This document shows, piece after piece, positions 12,001 through 31,929 of a DNA stretch of 64,000 nucleotides (positions are counted from its first letter, which is position 1; each line of letters opens with the position of its first letter). This DNA comes from Dysidea avara (Eukaryota > Porifera > Demospongiae > Dictyoceratida > Dysideidae). The position numbers and the translations under genes are program-made. Location: the NCBI RefSeq assembly GCF_963678975.1, contig NC_089274.1, positions 23,211,133 through 23,275,132 on the forward strand, read 5' to 3'. Below the pieces are notes generated by a model, which was not told the DNA's origin, made no database searches, and saw only the letters and a program-made list of their open reading frames with translations.

Positions 12001-14626
12001 TAAACAAGAAAAAAGAAAAAAACAATCTGAAAATGGCGGTGCAACCAAACCAAATTATGAATAAAAAGTTTGCAGCTCATCTGGGATTTGAACTCAGAAC
12101 TTCTGCATGAAAAGCAGATGTGAACCACTGACTTGCTACGCTAGATGCTTGCTAAAGTAAAAATGTAATAATTGTGTAGTACTAAAGCCCAAATTTAGCA
12201 ACTCAAAAAGTTATGGCTCGTCTGACTTTCTATGTGTAAAATAGATGTAATAACCACTACAACAATGAATCACTGACAACTGGATACTTACTTAAGCAGA
12301 TACTTGTTCAACCTCTTTGAGGGTGGAATGCAACCCAAGCATAGAGCAATCAGAAGCCAACCCCGCTTGAGATTAGACTCATCTCCATTACACCATGTTT
12401 GATTACACAGCTGGGCTAACAGTTCCTCTCCAAGATCACTACTAACCAACCCCTAAAATAAGTATCTGTAGCACACACAGTTTAGGGTATGTCATATAAT
12501 ACCATATAAATGATGTAGTTTCCTAATACTAACTCCTTAATGCCAGTTAGGCTGATATCACCCATAAACCTCATGACCATTTTAAACATGTCAACAGCAG
12601 TAGCAGCATCTTTTTCTGACTTCAGTCTTAGTAGTGATGATGGCAATGGCTCAAGAGCCATTGCAAAGTCATAACCCTCCTATGGGATAATGAAATACCA
12701 CAGTGTTACTATGCAAAACAAATTACCTGAAAATAAGTATTGGAAAATTTGCTGAAAGTACAAGAATCAATATCATCTGGGAGGTCCTGTAGAACTAGCT
12801 GAAGATCAACCACTGGCCCCTGAACAAGCTGTAAACCACTTGTCCAGTTAGCATTCTTCCATCCTTAAATTACAATAAAACATTAATCACTTGAAGAAAT
12901 ATCTCAGCAACAATCAACTAACCAGAAAGGGCTTGTATGATCACAGCTAATTCAGCTGGTATTACTAAGTGGGACACATTGACCAAGGCTGATCCCTCTC
13001 CAGTTGGGACTTCTAAAGTGGCAATGTCGATGGGTGGTGGTGCTTCTTCACTGATTTCTTGCATTATAGCTTGCTCTTTAAAACGCTTTTTCAGTAACAT
13101 CTGTTACAACCAATTGAAAGTGTCTACAAGAATATCATAAAACCTGTCTTGAATACTGACATTCATATAAATCTTTCGTTCTTTCTTCATACGGCACAAT
13201 GATTGGATAATGATGGTACTTTTTCTGATCTTGAGAAACTGTTTTCTGTAAAATTATGTATATTGTTAGCCACAATGTCTATTTAAGATAGCAGACCTGG
13301 CAATAAAAGTCTTGGAATAGCGCTGTATCACCTTTGTAGCAGCAAGGATCTTCAAGTATTTCTTTCTTGCTAGAAACCCACGTATCTATACACACAAGCA
13401 ATATAATGATCATGAAATTCTTTTACAAAAACATAATAATTATGCTATACCTGTTTCTGAATATTTACTATATAACCAGTCAATAGGACAGCTCTGGTAT
13501 TATCAAGCCGTTGTTCTGTCTTTTCTCTTAAGAAAATCTGTAGACACAAAATACATATAAAAGTGTTTACTCTATAGGTTGGGTACTTTGGTTTTTCCAA
13601 TTTGAAAGCCTGATGACTGTACTTTAGAGGACTGGAGGATCTTTATACACTTCTCCTTAGAAATATCATCTGGTTCTTGTGTAGTTGTCTTTAGCAAACC
13701 AATAACTCCATATCTATAAAATGTAGGTAGGACGTGTATCCATTATGCACACATACACACACACACGCCCACACGCATGTACACACGCATGCACGCACGC
13801 ACACATACCTATCGACAAAACACTTGAAGTTCAATCTGATAGGATAACCTGATCTTCTAATACGGATAGTCTCCAACATTCCAGAGTAGCGTAACTGATC
13901 CATCACCATCTCCTCCTCAAACATGTTAGGTGACTACACCACTACTGGTAGTACTATATCACATCATCACTATATCTAACCTTTGAATTGTTGGGCTTGA
14001 TGCAGCGTACAAAGAAAGGATGACACCTATGGGAATGCCAGGGGTGTTACTTTTTCACAAAATAAGCAGCTTATACAGTATGTATCGTGGTTGCTTCTAT
14101 TCATTAATAATCAGAAAAAATAATAGTTTTGTAATGTTCCTCTCTAAATTAATTACTTTAATAAAGCATACAGTTGTTGTGCCATACAGCTAAAATAATG
14201 GTGAACACTAGTTTTATCTGACAAACTGCTTGACATGCTAATTTGCCAAACTTTAGTTTGTTAATAGGCCTAGGTGGACAATGTAATATTCTACTTGAGA
14301 AAAATCATAAAATTCACTTGCCCATATTACATGTGACCTTACTTCGACATCTCCTGGATGAGTACACTCAGTGATTGAGAAAATATTGCTGCTACTGTTG
14401 GAGACCTCTTGCGGGTGGGAGCCCCACCCTTCCTAGATACTGAACCTGCACCTGTACTGGTGTCATCATCTTCCTCTTTGAATAATTCTGCTATAACCTG
14501 GAGAAGATGTATACAAGTGTGTGTGTGTGTGTGTGCGTGCGTGCATGCGTGCGTGCGTGTGTGTGTGTGTGAAACATGTACTGGATGTGTGTACACATGC
14601 ACTTACACATACTCACACATGCACAT

Positions 14627-14678
<52 letters not shown>

Positions 14679-16455
14679 GCGCACGCACACGCACACTACA
14701 CTAACCTTGCAGGTACTTCCTTGAAGCAGTTCCAACAAATCAGGTCTCACTGCATCTTTGTTCTTATCAAGAAAAGTAGCAACCTGCAAATGTATATATG
14801 TAATGTTGAAATATCATATGTATACTTGTTAGTACCTGGTACTTCACTTGACCAGCATAATGGTTAATGGATAATACTGGAATACGTTGTTTAGGCTTCA
14901 CGTAGTATGGATTCCCAGCATGTTGTTGATGACACTTCTCCAAAAATGATTCATCAGTTGCCTACATGGAGAGTGATAGGTGCTGTAGACAATTGGTTAT
15001 ACAGTGGTCCATCCATTATTCAGCCATTGATTATCTGAAGGGTCTGTTATCTGAACTGTGAAATTGACTGTTCTATTAGAGTATTTTACCTAAATTGTAG
15101 TCTGATAGAGTATTTTAACTGAGCTCTGTTTATAAATGTATGGGCTTTGTTTATCCAAACTTTCCATAATCTGACACACCTAGGGCCCAAAGAGATAAGG
15201 ACCACTGTACTTATATGATATTGAAAATGACTAGAATATTTTGAGTGAAAGCGATATATGCTCCATTAGAGTATTATAAATCAGTTGAATAAGCTTCAAC
15301 TATTCTGTTACCTTTTTCAGATAATAAGCATATCTGTAGCTGTCTGTATGCATTATGTGGTCTGTGTGTATGAATGTATAATGAACACATGTATCCAGGG
15401 CATGCGTGCACCACATGTGTATGGGTATACAGGGATGTGCCCAGGTTTAGAACAGTGGTGGCTACAAGAAACAGGGTTAAGTCCAGGACAAAATGTGGGG
15501 CTGTGGGGATATATAGAGTGGATCCTCACGTTACCTTAGGAAAGTTACACTCTTCATCTAGCAGCTGGAAAATCCCCATTGGCTTCTTATTGATAAGATC
15601 CAGGCAACCCTGGTTGTCATTGAAATCAATCATCTGCCAACTAATCTTCTCTCTACTGTATTCCTCCTACACACAAACCAAGTAGGACTTAAACACATAC
15701 ATACTATATATATATATGTACTGAGACAGCCAAGTAGTGACAAAAAGGTGTAACGTTTTAGTTGGTAGCAAGAATTAAGTTCTTCATTTTGTAAATTCTG
15801 AGTGACTGTTATATTAGAGTAGACATATTGATACACTGTTGCTGCAGTATACATGCTCTTTGGTTTTTGCATTATATCAGATTGTAATTCCATTCAAGAG
15901 GGGTTGTACCACAATAAAATGCTATAAGTGGTTGGCTCAGTAAGTGTGACAAAAATTTCACTGTATCTTGTTGAAAATCATGTGTAACTTGCCAGTACAA
16001 TAGCCACTCTATATGAATATTGGATCAATTATGCTGCATATTGTTGGTAAAAAAAAACAAAAGTACAATGTATCTCAGAGACTACTGGACTGACTAATAT
16101 ATTTGGTATGAAAGGTGTCTTACCCTTACAGAATTTTCACAGAAAACATTGTGGGACCAAGTTACATACTTACACATACCAAATTCCTACCATACTTGCC
16201 TGTTAACTGTGCAGCACTGGCTTCCTTGGCTGCACAATACATTACCATGTGTCTTCAAAGGAAGTGAGTCAAAGCAAAATACAAAGCAAGGTCCTTAAGC
16301 TGTGTCATTGCACTGCCACCGCTCAAAGAATATCTGGGATAACACTGTAGATGGGGCTGTACCATATATATGTCTCATAATTAATTTCAAAGATTCCCAC
16401 TAGACCACACCTGCTATATACCGTTTATTATCCCCAATTAGCACTAAAACTACAC

Positions 16456-16490
<35 letters not shown>

Positions 16491-16497
16491 ACACACA

Positions 16498-16542
<45 letters not shown>

Positions 16543-19500
16543 CACACACACACAATATATATATATGTAACCTGTTCTAATTTGAAGATGTACTGGTTGA
16601 AGTAAAATTGAAGATTCTCATTGGCAAAGTTGATACACAACTGCTCAAAGCTATTGATCTTAAAGTCCTACACAAGCACACCAGTCATCGATGGTATACA
16701 CCATGACAGATACACTATACCTCAAATCCAAAAATATCTAACACAGCAATTGATGAGTGCACCCCTGCCTTATTGATGATCTTGTTAATCCATTTCACCA
16801 ACCATGAGAACAGACGGACATAAAGGATCTTTGCTAAAGCATCTCTATCAGGTGGTCAATGTGTTAGAGTACAGTAAGGTGTATAGCTGACATACCTTGT
16901 GTCTAGTGTTTGTTCTACACTGTTGGGTGAGTAGAACATCTCACCTCTGGTCATCTGGTAACATAATTATAAGTAAATTTAATGTATTTATTACCATAGG
17001 CAATTTTTAAAGGACGTAAAAACTGACCGAGTTATATAAGACTGAAGTTACATGTTCACAGCATTTTTTTGTAGAGTATCAATAGCTCCACATTGACAAT
17101 TACAATTAGCCAAACTGAATTTTAATTGAGAAAATAACCAATGGCTGACTGCTATTGTAATACTACTATATGAATTGCCATAATTGGCTTGACCTTTAAA
17201 ATTAAACTCTACAGCTTCTATCTTTCATGTACTATTGTCAAAAGTCATGGTCTTAATAATGAGGTGATCAGTCTCATTCAAGAGGTTATGTATAGCTTTA
17301 TTTTAAGCAGTTTGCTTATGGGTATGAGTTTATTATTCCTCACCGTAATCTTGTTGGTAATTGATAATTCATATTTGTCTGGTGGTCCTCCCAGTAGGTT
17401 CCCAATGGACTGTAGCGTCTCTGGAGGGGACTCTATCACTGCTGCCTCCTGGCCATTTTTCTGTATAAATTTTGCACATAGTAAAACAAACAAATATCAC
17501 ACGACACAGGGAAGCCTCATTAATAAGAGACCCATAATATGGCCTTAAACTGTGAAATGTGCCTTTGGGATGTGTGGCTGCACTGTATAACAAGATGGTT
17601 AATACTTAAAATGACAATGACAATTACTCTATTCCATTGCAATTCAGCTAAAAGATTTAAGAATAGGGTAGCTAAAACTTTCAGAACACATTAATAACAT
17701 TCACTAACATCATATGCTCCAAAGAACATGTTTCCTAACTGAAGAACAGCTGCCAATATTCTAAATAATGACTGCTTCTCCTTGCTCTGAAATGAAATTA
17801 TGAAATAACAATTACAACCTAACTACCATCAACCTGCATTCCTAGCACTTCCATGGCTGATGTGAGCCTGCTGAAATCCTGTGCTTCATCTTTACTCTTA
17901 ATACTACAAGCTTTGCCCTATTCATGCAAATAATAGAGCAATGAATTGAATGAAAGCATATAAGTGTATATAAAGAACCCTAATAAAACATACACATTTG
18001 TACCTTAAATAATAACAAAATACTTTAATTGAGCAGTCATTTTCAATAAACAACTTTAACACCACACAACTTACTTGGTTAAGGTAGAAATAGTCCTCAA
18101 CACTACCTAGTCCATAGTTGGCCAGCTCAGCCTGTGGTAGACCAGTCAACATCTCATAAAAGACATGATAATTACGCTCATCAGGAGCTTGGAAAACTAT
18201 CCTGGATCGTTCCAATAAATACTGCGACACTTTTGCTCCTGCTATGACACCACTGCCATGGAGAATTGATAATTTGATGAAATATTATCTATGCAAACAT
18301 ACTCTTTGTTGAAGAAAATTTCAAGATATTTTCCAAACCGGCTAGAATTGTTGTTCTTTACTGTTTTAGCATTACCAAATGACTCGAGCAATGGGTTAGC
18401 CTCAAGAATCTGAAATATTACACAAATGAAATCAAATGCAGTTAAATACAATATTCTAACCTGTTCACTAATAAGGTTACTAGAAGCTTTATTTACAGCT
18501 GCTAAATATTGCATCAGTAATTTGGTTGACTCGGTCTTCCCAGCTCCACTCTCACCACTGTTGAGGACAGGCTCACACAACTACGAGATATTCAGCTGAC
18601 CTACCTTACAATCATACACTGATTTTCATTAGTAATTCTCATGTGAGAGTAAGCTGCATTGCCCAGAGCAAATATGTGTCTATTGGGAGCAAAGGTCAAT
18701 ATTAAAATCCCTCATCAACAACACTCATGCAGACAAGTGGATTACTTTATTTCTCTATTAACTCTGTAGATAGCTGCACTTTTGGACTTTTCTTAGTCCT
18801 CTCTAGCTAACTTAGGTTGCTATATGGCTGCATTCAGCCAATAATGGCAACAAAATCATTGATTAATCAATTACTATAAATTACCAACAAACAGCCAATG
18901 TACACTTACTTAATTACTTAGAAATTACAGCATATCAAATGTATTTGTATGTTACAAAGTACATGTACACACTGCAAACCATAATATTTTCTGACCACAA
19001 AACACAACAACGCAATTGATAACTTACGGTGGAAGCTTTCCAATAATTTGTCCTTCATATTCACGCACTACATCCACCCCATACATATTGAACATCTGAT
19101 AAGGGTTAACTGCTACAAGAATACTGCCAGTGTAGGTCTAATGATTCAACCATTACTAATAACATCAACATAATAATTTTTCATTGCTCACATATATGTG
19201 CCGTTGGAGGTATCTCTTCTTGATGTTGTAGATCAGTCCTCCTTCATGTAGGTCACTAGTTAGGAAGGACTAGTTTTGTAAAGTGATCACTAATTATATC
19301 ATACTTTAGTTGTATCATGTCTTCAACACCTTCATCAGTTGTGCTAGAACGTTGCTTGAGAGTGTTGAATGAAAAATTCAGTAGCTACATAGGAGTTGTG
19401 ATGTGAAAGTAATGTAATGATATTGATATCTGTGTACATAGACACACTACAAAGCCTTCAGCTACCATGCTATATAACATGGTGACACCCACCAGTGAAC

Positions 19501-20196
19501 CAGACCTGTGCACTACAACTTTAGAAGGCAAGGCAAACCTGACTGCTTTATTAGAGTTGAAGGTAGGTGACTGCTCTATTAGAGTACCTTGATCTTTTGC
19601 AGTGCTGAATTCTTTTCAGTTTCCTAACTTTTATTGAGACAGCTACCTTGGTTACTGTTAATGGTATAGCTATACTCCACTGACAATATGCATGTATCAC
19701 AAATGTAATTAAGTGTGTGTTTATTTATGTAGGCACCCGAAATCCCACCTGGACCCTTCACCCATTGTATGAGGCATGAACAGTTACAGCTGGGTGGGCT
19801 GCTTTTCCAGTCAACACCAGGTCTCCATTTATGTAGAGTGGTAGTAGGGTTGAACAATGTTTCAATAAATCGTCAATATGTGCCCGCAATACAATTATCA
19901 CATATATTCAGCCTTCACAATATTGTCCCATAGGCAATGTTTATCACGTTTTGCAATAATTATGACAGTTATTGCCTTACCTTGTGCCTCATATTTCATA
20001 CTGACATATTATTGCTAACCATATCAATTGGTTTGTAATCAAGGTAGTTGTATTTGTAAACTTATTCTCAGTGAAAACTCATATTGACATTGCAGACTTT
20101 TCTAACTATCTCAACTGGAAATAACTGGGCATCAAACCTCAGTAAACTCTTTAGATTACCAGGCTGGTGCTCTAGCTAGTTGGCTATATATGCTGC

Positions 20197-20284
<88 letters not shown>

Positions 20285-20752
20285 CAAAAATGGTCAAACA
20301 AGCAAAATTACAAATAACAAAGCACGCACACACACAGTGACCTACACGTCCAGTACATACCTCAGATGTGGGATCCCATTCATTCTGTAAAGATACATTA
20401 TCTCCACGAACAGCATGTATTACTCCAGGAAGCAGGTACCCTGATGCTCCTTGGTACCACACCAGCCCTCCCTACAGACCACACACATTTAGAACTACCT
20501 ATGAACTATCATGGAGTACTTACAGGCTGGTTATCCATTTTATGTTGAGCCTATTGAAAGAAGGGAGCAATAATAACGCACTCTATTGTAAACAGCTATA
20601 ATTCCTGCAACGGCACTATTTGCCTGTGCATAGTGAAGGGTGTGTGTTGTGCACACGCATACGTGAAAAATAGTTGTTACGTCTCGCACGGAAGGGGTAA
20701 ACGAGTGTCAAAATGCAGTACCTGTTAGCAATACAAGCCGCAAACTTACCAT
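2268..20752 (-). CDS. MYO15: Unconventional myosin XV-like, MyTH4-FERM myosin, complete gene of 61 coding exons
   Basis: Actin-based motor with MyTH4-FERM cargo tail. Exon chaining with consistent phases gives 7683 coding nt (about 2560 aa). Motor: P-loop GESGAGKT about residue 160, switch I NNNSSRFG, switch II DIFGFE, actin-binding RCIKPNNSK; then IQ neck, MyTH4, a long proline-rich exon, FERM-like lobe, SH3, second MyTH4 and FERM. That order is the class XV plan; MYO7 shares the modules but with a MyTH4-FERM-SH3-MyTH4-FERM arrangement and no such proline exon. The start is ATG 20752-20750, the last codon of exon 1; an in-frame ATG at 20538 is an alternative. The stop is TAA at 2268-2270. 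The C-terminus (SSMYLA) is not a clear class I PDZ ligand. In vertebrates myosin XV works at filopodia and stereocilia tips. One intron (7393 side) uses a GC donor. The gene is divergent from DRG2. Class XV is inferred from domain order. Confidence 0.9.
5170..5193. repeat. Poly-C run
   Basis: Uninterrupted run of over 20 C in a myosin intron. Length is likely uncertain in sequencing. Confidence 0.9.
5845..5945 (-). mobile_element. tRNA-derived SINE (copy 1)
   Basis: On the minus strand it reads GGCAGCAATCAGTGGTTGG, CTTGGTAATC and AGGTTTGATGTCCAG, a tRNA-like A box, anticodon arm and degenerate B box resembling tRNA-Thr. The same unit occurs at 20105-20190. Both copies abut a microsatellite on the tRNA side. 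It lies in a myosin intron. Confidence 0.6.
5947..6020. repeat. (CA)n microsatellite
   Basis: About 36 CA units directly adjoining the SINE, in the intron between myosin exons 6083-6161 and 5002-5075. The open frames through it are artefacts. Confidence 0.95.
8455..8726. mobile_element. MITE with CAGGGGTGGATCCAG ends and 5-bp target duplication
   Basis: It starts CAGGGGTGGATCCAGACTTT and ends in the inverted form CTGGATACACCCCTG. GATCA flanks both sides, an apparent 5-bp target-site duplication. It carries the GACTGCTCTATTAGAGTAT motif at about 8636-8655. Its left half (about 70 bp) recurs nested in the element at 35087-35450. It lies in a myosin intron. Confidence 0.7.
8870..9137. mobile_element. 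Foldback MITE: long near-perfect hairpin
   Basis: Arms 8870-8990 and 9018-9137 are inverted copies (about 120 bp each, few mismatches) around a loop of under 30 bases. Both ends carry ACTAGTATT. An RNA of either strand would form a long hairpin. It lies in the myosin intron 8056-9254, so it is transcribed in the myosin pre-mRNA. Confidence 0.8.
9665..11099 (-). other. MYO15: Myosin exon 33: single 1.4-kb proline-rich exon
   Basis: This one exon encodes about 478 residues between the first MyTH4 and the FERM-like/SH3 region. The first half is Pro-rich with several runs of eight or more prolines spaced by Ala/Leu/Ser and a repeated APxTAxKxxxP unit, much like a formin FH1 domain. The second half is Ser/Thr/Gln-rich, probably disordered, ending with a basic helix ([17 protein letters not shown]) and [15 protein letters not shown]. 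Such tracts bind profilin or SH3/WW domains, so actin-monomer delivery at protrusion tips is possible (inference). The G-rich complement yields long antisense open frames with no coding support. Confidence 0.8.
11731..11802 (-). pseudogene. tRNA-Val(UAC) copy, mutated
   Basis: Full 72-nt length with the anticodon arm intact (TCTGC-TTTACAT-GCAGA), but the acceptor stem has two mismatches and the T loop reads TTGGATT instead of TTCRANY. A TTTT run follows. It is probably a decayed tandem copy, 160 bp from the intact one. Confidence 0.75.
11891..11962 (-). tRNA. tRNA-Val (anticodon UAC), intact
   Basis: The 72-nt minus-strand sequence folds into a full cloverleaf. The acceptor stem GGTTCAT/ATGAGCC pairs at all seven positions (one G-T), the anticodon arm is TCTGC-TTTACAC-GCAGA, and the T arm is CTGGG-TTCAATC-CCTAG. 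The A box (TGGTGTAGTGG) and B box (GGTTCAATCCC) match the consensus, and T-runs follow within about 10 nt, a Pol III terminator. The anticodon loop gives TAC (Val). It lies in a myosin intron, on the same strand as the myosin gene, as the best-preserved of four tandem units. Confidence 0.88.
12074..12127 (-). pseudogene. tRNA-Val copy, D arm deleted
   Basis: It keeps the 3' half (T arm CTGAG-TTCAAAT-CCCAG, acceptor ATGAGCT), but the D arm is missing and the anticodon loop reads TTTTCAT. About 183 bp from the intact unit. Confidence 0.65.
12215..12271 (-). pseudogene. tRNA-Val copy, T arm deleted
   Basis: The 5' half and anticodon arm are recognisable (GTAGTGGTTATTACATCTA, TTTACAC loop), but most of the T arm is gone. 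Flanks resemble those of the other units, including a following TACTTACTTAAG, so the duplication unit included flanking DNA. Confidence 0.6.
13747..13806. repeat. Imperfect (CA)n/(GCAC)n microsatellite
   Basis: Alternating purine-pyrimidine tract in the intron directly below myosin exon 13809-13933. Confidence 0.85.
14518..14697. repeat. Compound (TG)n / (CA)n microsatellite
   Basis: A (TG/TGCG)n block followed after about 50 bp by a (CA)n block of opposite strand bias, filling the small intron between myosin exons 14343-14497 and 14706-14783. The two blocks could pair. Confidence 0.9.
15002..15207. mobile_element. Pogo/Tigger-type MITE (TA target site)
   Basis: It starts CAGTGGTCCATCCATTATTC and ends AGAGATAAGGACCACTG, with TA on both flanks (15000-15001, 15208-15209). 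It contains two relics of the TCTATTAGAGTATTTTA motif. It lies in a myosin intron. Confidence 0.75.
16457..16558. repeat. (CA)n microsatellite with TA tail
   Basis: Long CA array broken by CATA units, followed by (TA)5, close below myosin exon 16572-16667. Confidence 0.9.
20105..20190 (-). mobile_element. tRNA-derived SINE (copy 2)
   Basis: Same family as 5845-5945. On the minus strand: GAGGCAGCATATATAGCC, CTAGAGCACCAGCCTGGTAA, GAGGTTTGATGCCCAG. A (CT)n/(CA)n/(CGCA)n array abuts its tRNA end. It lies in a myosin intron. Confidence 0.55.
20193..20285. repeat. Compound (CT)n-(CA)n-(CGCA)n microsatellite
   Basis: Three simple-sequence blocks in a row at the 5' side of the SINE, in the intron between myosin exons 19305-19384 and 20361-20471. 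Confidence 0.9.
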
Positions 20753-20914
20753 CTTCCTTTAACAATAACCTGTGGGCTAGACGTGCAAAAACATTCTTTT
20801 TGCGGGGAGTGTCTCAGCTGTGGTCGCTAGGTGCGCATTATTAAGAGAGGGAAAACACCTGTGCGCATACGCATCAATGAGCGTTAATAAGAACAATCTA
20901 CGTGTAGAGCAAAA
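20753..20914. promoter_or_regulatory. Bidirectional promoter between myosin XV and DRG2
   Basis: Only about 160 bp separates the two divergent ATGs, so 5' UTRs and core promoters share this stretch. It is GC-richer than its surroundings and has no TATA box. TGCGCATACGCA at 20862-20873 is one base off the NRF-1 consensus, common in bidirectional housekeeping promoters. Functional sharing is inferred from spacing. Confidence 0.55.
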
Positions 20915-28396
<7,482 letters not shown>

Positions 28397-28554
28397 GACT
28401 CATGCATCCCATAATGTTTAATTATTTTGCATTAAATAATTTTAAAGAATGTTATTTTGCATCACAAGGAAATGCAAAAAAAAACTACACAGAAACTAGA
28501 ATATGGTACATTGTTCTATTGCAGTACGGTTCACATGTATTTCTCCAACAGTTC

Positions 28555-30199
28555 TTAGTACTCCCATAAGGTGGAGTTATCGACGACATTCTTGCTGGCC
28601 TTGAAGCCCCCGTGTTGTTCTCCTGCGATGTAGTTGTCATTCGAAGCTCTGATGCACATGTGTGTGTGGGCACGCAGCTCGATTGTGTAGGGGACTGGCT
28701 GTGCACTGCTGCAAGTAATTGTGCTGTCTCCATCTTCTAGTTTCCAAAACTTGCCATCTTTGGAGAAGAAATATTCACCTTCCTTGCACTCAACTTCAAA
28801 GACATCATACTGGGACCTGTTGCATTCCAACGTAGCAGCGGCACCCTTCGTGCCAACAAACCCATACTCTCCACGCAATACCAAGATGGGACGGTTGATC
28901 ATTTCAAAAACAAAAAAGGCGTCTTCATTGGCTTCAACACCAGAGGCAGCCAGTTGACCGTTGGCTTTTCTGACCACGTACTTGCCATTGGATGCAATCA
29001 AGGCTACTTTATCCTTGCTCCATTCGATGTCAAATTGTGATGTTGGTTTAGTGGGATCGGCTGAATCAGCGACTACATTGCTCGACTCACAGTTCCAATA
29101 CTTCTTATTGTTGCAATGAATGGCCCACTTGACTTTGCCACTCCTGTCAGTACGATCAGCAGCTTCTAGTTGGAACACTTCGGCATCAGTGACGCTTGTT
29201 TGGTTTGCCTTCACCTCTTGGGATGATCGAATTGAAGCATATTTTTTGGCAGCAGCAGCCAGCAAGGTGCACTGAGGGTGGCTGTCTTCAAGAACAAACA
29301 GCTCATCTTTACCAATTGTATCTTTACGAGATTGCATTGTAGCCGAAGCACCAACTGCAGTGAGGTATTTGCCTTTACAATCACGGAAAGCAACTTGGGC
29401 ATCACGGAACACCAAAATGTAGAGAGAGTCATCGCTGAGATTGTCAGTAAGGCCTCCAGTACGAGTAAGGTACTTCTTGTTGAAAAGCCGAAGAGCATAT
29501 CTTCCTTCGTGGAACTCCAGCACTATCATAGCATCAGCTCCCCATGGGATTTCTTCATTAACGCACACCTCAGCTCCTTTTAGATGAGCATAGGTCTTGC
29601 GGTTGACATTGCGAAGGTTGATTTGAGGGTGCATGGCCATGTGCATGGTCCAAAGAGTGGTGGCAGAGACTTCTTTTGGTGTAGCATTCAGCTGGTCCCC
29701 GGTTCCTCCAAAGTATCGGCCATGTGCTGCACTACGGATAGCCACTCTGCCATCTGGTTGGGTCTCCATTTCAAATTGCTGCTCATTGCCAACTTCTTCA
29801 GCAGAACATGACACCTTCCCATCAATATCACAGCCTATGAAATGTAAACACCATTGACAACGGTCCAAATATATTAGCTATAAATAGGACTAATGCTTTT
29901 TAGACCAAACAATGCAGTAAAAATCACTTGAAATCAATCGCAAAGAAGCAGACACAACATAACGAAGCCAATACAGAAGCAAAGAAGCTTTACTTACTTA
30001 GGTAACGTCCCAGACTGCTTTTAAGGGCAACAAGGCTTGCATCCACACGCTCCAAGGTGAAAATCTGCTTCTTTCGCATTGATGTTCCATTTGCTGTCAA
30101 CTTGAACTGGAAAGTTTCAGCCGTTAGGTACTTTCCAGCTGAATTGATCAGACCCATGGTCCATTTCAGCGTCTCGTTGAAGCCGCCTCCTTGAGCCAT
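28555..30199 (-). CDS. FSCN: Fascin, actin-bundling protein
   Basis: Fascin crosslinks parallel actin filaments in filopodia and other protrusions through four beta-trefoil domains. Two exons, 29998-30199 and 28555-29834, splice in phase (CTA-A / GC) to 493 aa, the same length as human fascin-1. The start MAQGGGFNETLKWTMGLIN matches the family's N-terminal trefoil. Other family landmarks include RYFGGTGDQL, HMAMHPQINLRNVNRKTYAH, VAFRDCKGKYL, GKDELFVLE, FDIEWSKDKVALIASNGKYV, NGQLAASG, INRPILVLRGEYGFVG, NRSQYDVFEVE and the terminal STLWEY. Trefoil repeats are visible as recurring GKYL/GRYL turns. The second exon's frame continues upstream into the intron, which gives a longer false open frame. 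It is divergent from actin with 383 bp between start codons. Confidence 0.97.
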
Positions 30200-31772
<1,573 letters not shown>

Positions 31773-31929
31773 AGAACTGAACATACATTGAATTAGTTAG
31801 GTTTTCTGCTTGAAGTCGACTTGCATAAAAATATTGTACAAAAAAAATTATGATGCACTGTAGTTTCATATAAATATTATTAATTATAATAATACTACTG
31901 GATGTCAAAGAGGGGTGTGTGCAGGTAAA

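Larger units (their letters stand above)
11161..13385 (-). other. MYO15: Myosin exons 25-32: IQ motifs and first MyTH4 domain
   Basis: Exons: 13297-13385 and 13161-13245 (IQ-type helices: [18 protein letters not shown], then [14 protein letters not shown]), 12923-13100, 12727-12863 (enters MyTH4 at [10 protein letters not shown]), 12530-12679, 12292-12452 ([20 protein letters not shown], the MyTH4 core), 11406-11687 ([13 protein letters not shown]), 11161-11346. For the exon ending at 13161 the donor gtcagt was preferred because the downstream gtttta donor puts the next exon out of frame. The 604-bp intron between 11687 and 12292 contains the tRNA-Val array. Confidence 0.85.
13451..20752 (-). 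other. MYO15: Myosin exons 1-24: motor domain and start of the neck
   Basis: Exons, in transcript order: 20750-20752, 20524-20550, 20361-20471, 19305-19384, 19192-19255, 19028-19137, 18605-18679, 18461-18557 (P-loop), 18303-18409 (switch I), 18075-18252, 17834-17917, 17709-17786, 17344-17460, 16896-16954 (MTRGEMF region preceding the TEDS-site helix), 16721-16844 (switch II), 16572-16667, 15535-15666, 14836-14961, 14706-14783, 14343-14497 (acidic then basic, loop 2-like), 13981-14026 ([11 protein letters not shown]), 13809-13933, 13587-13713 (converter), 13451-13537. Two donors or acceptors needed choosing among alternatives: exon 7 ends at GTAAG before gtaggt so that [17 protein letters not shown] is continuous, and exon 10 starts at TGGTGTC so that FFNKDGVIAGAK is continuous. 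Confidence 0.88.

Noticed and set aside
19735-19857. Minus-strand frame with [19 protein letters not shown]
   Set aside because: Lies inside a myosin intron, lacks splice context and domain similarity. It may be repeat-derived.
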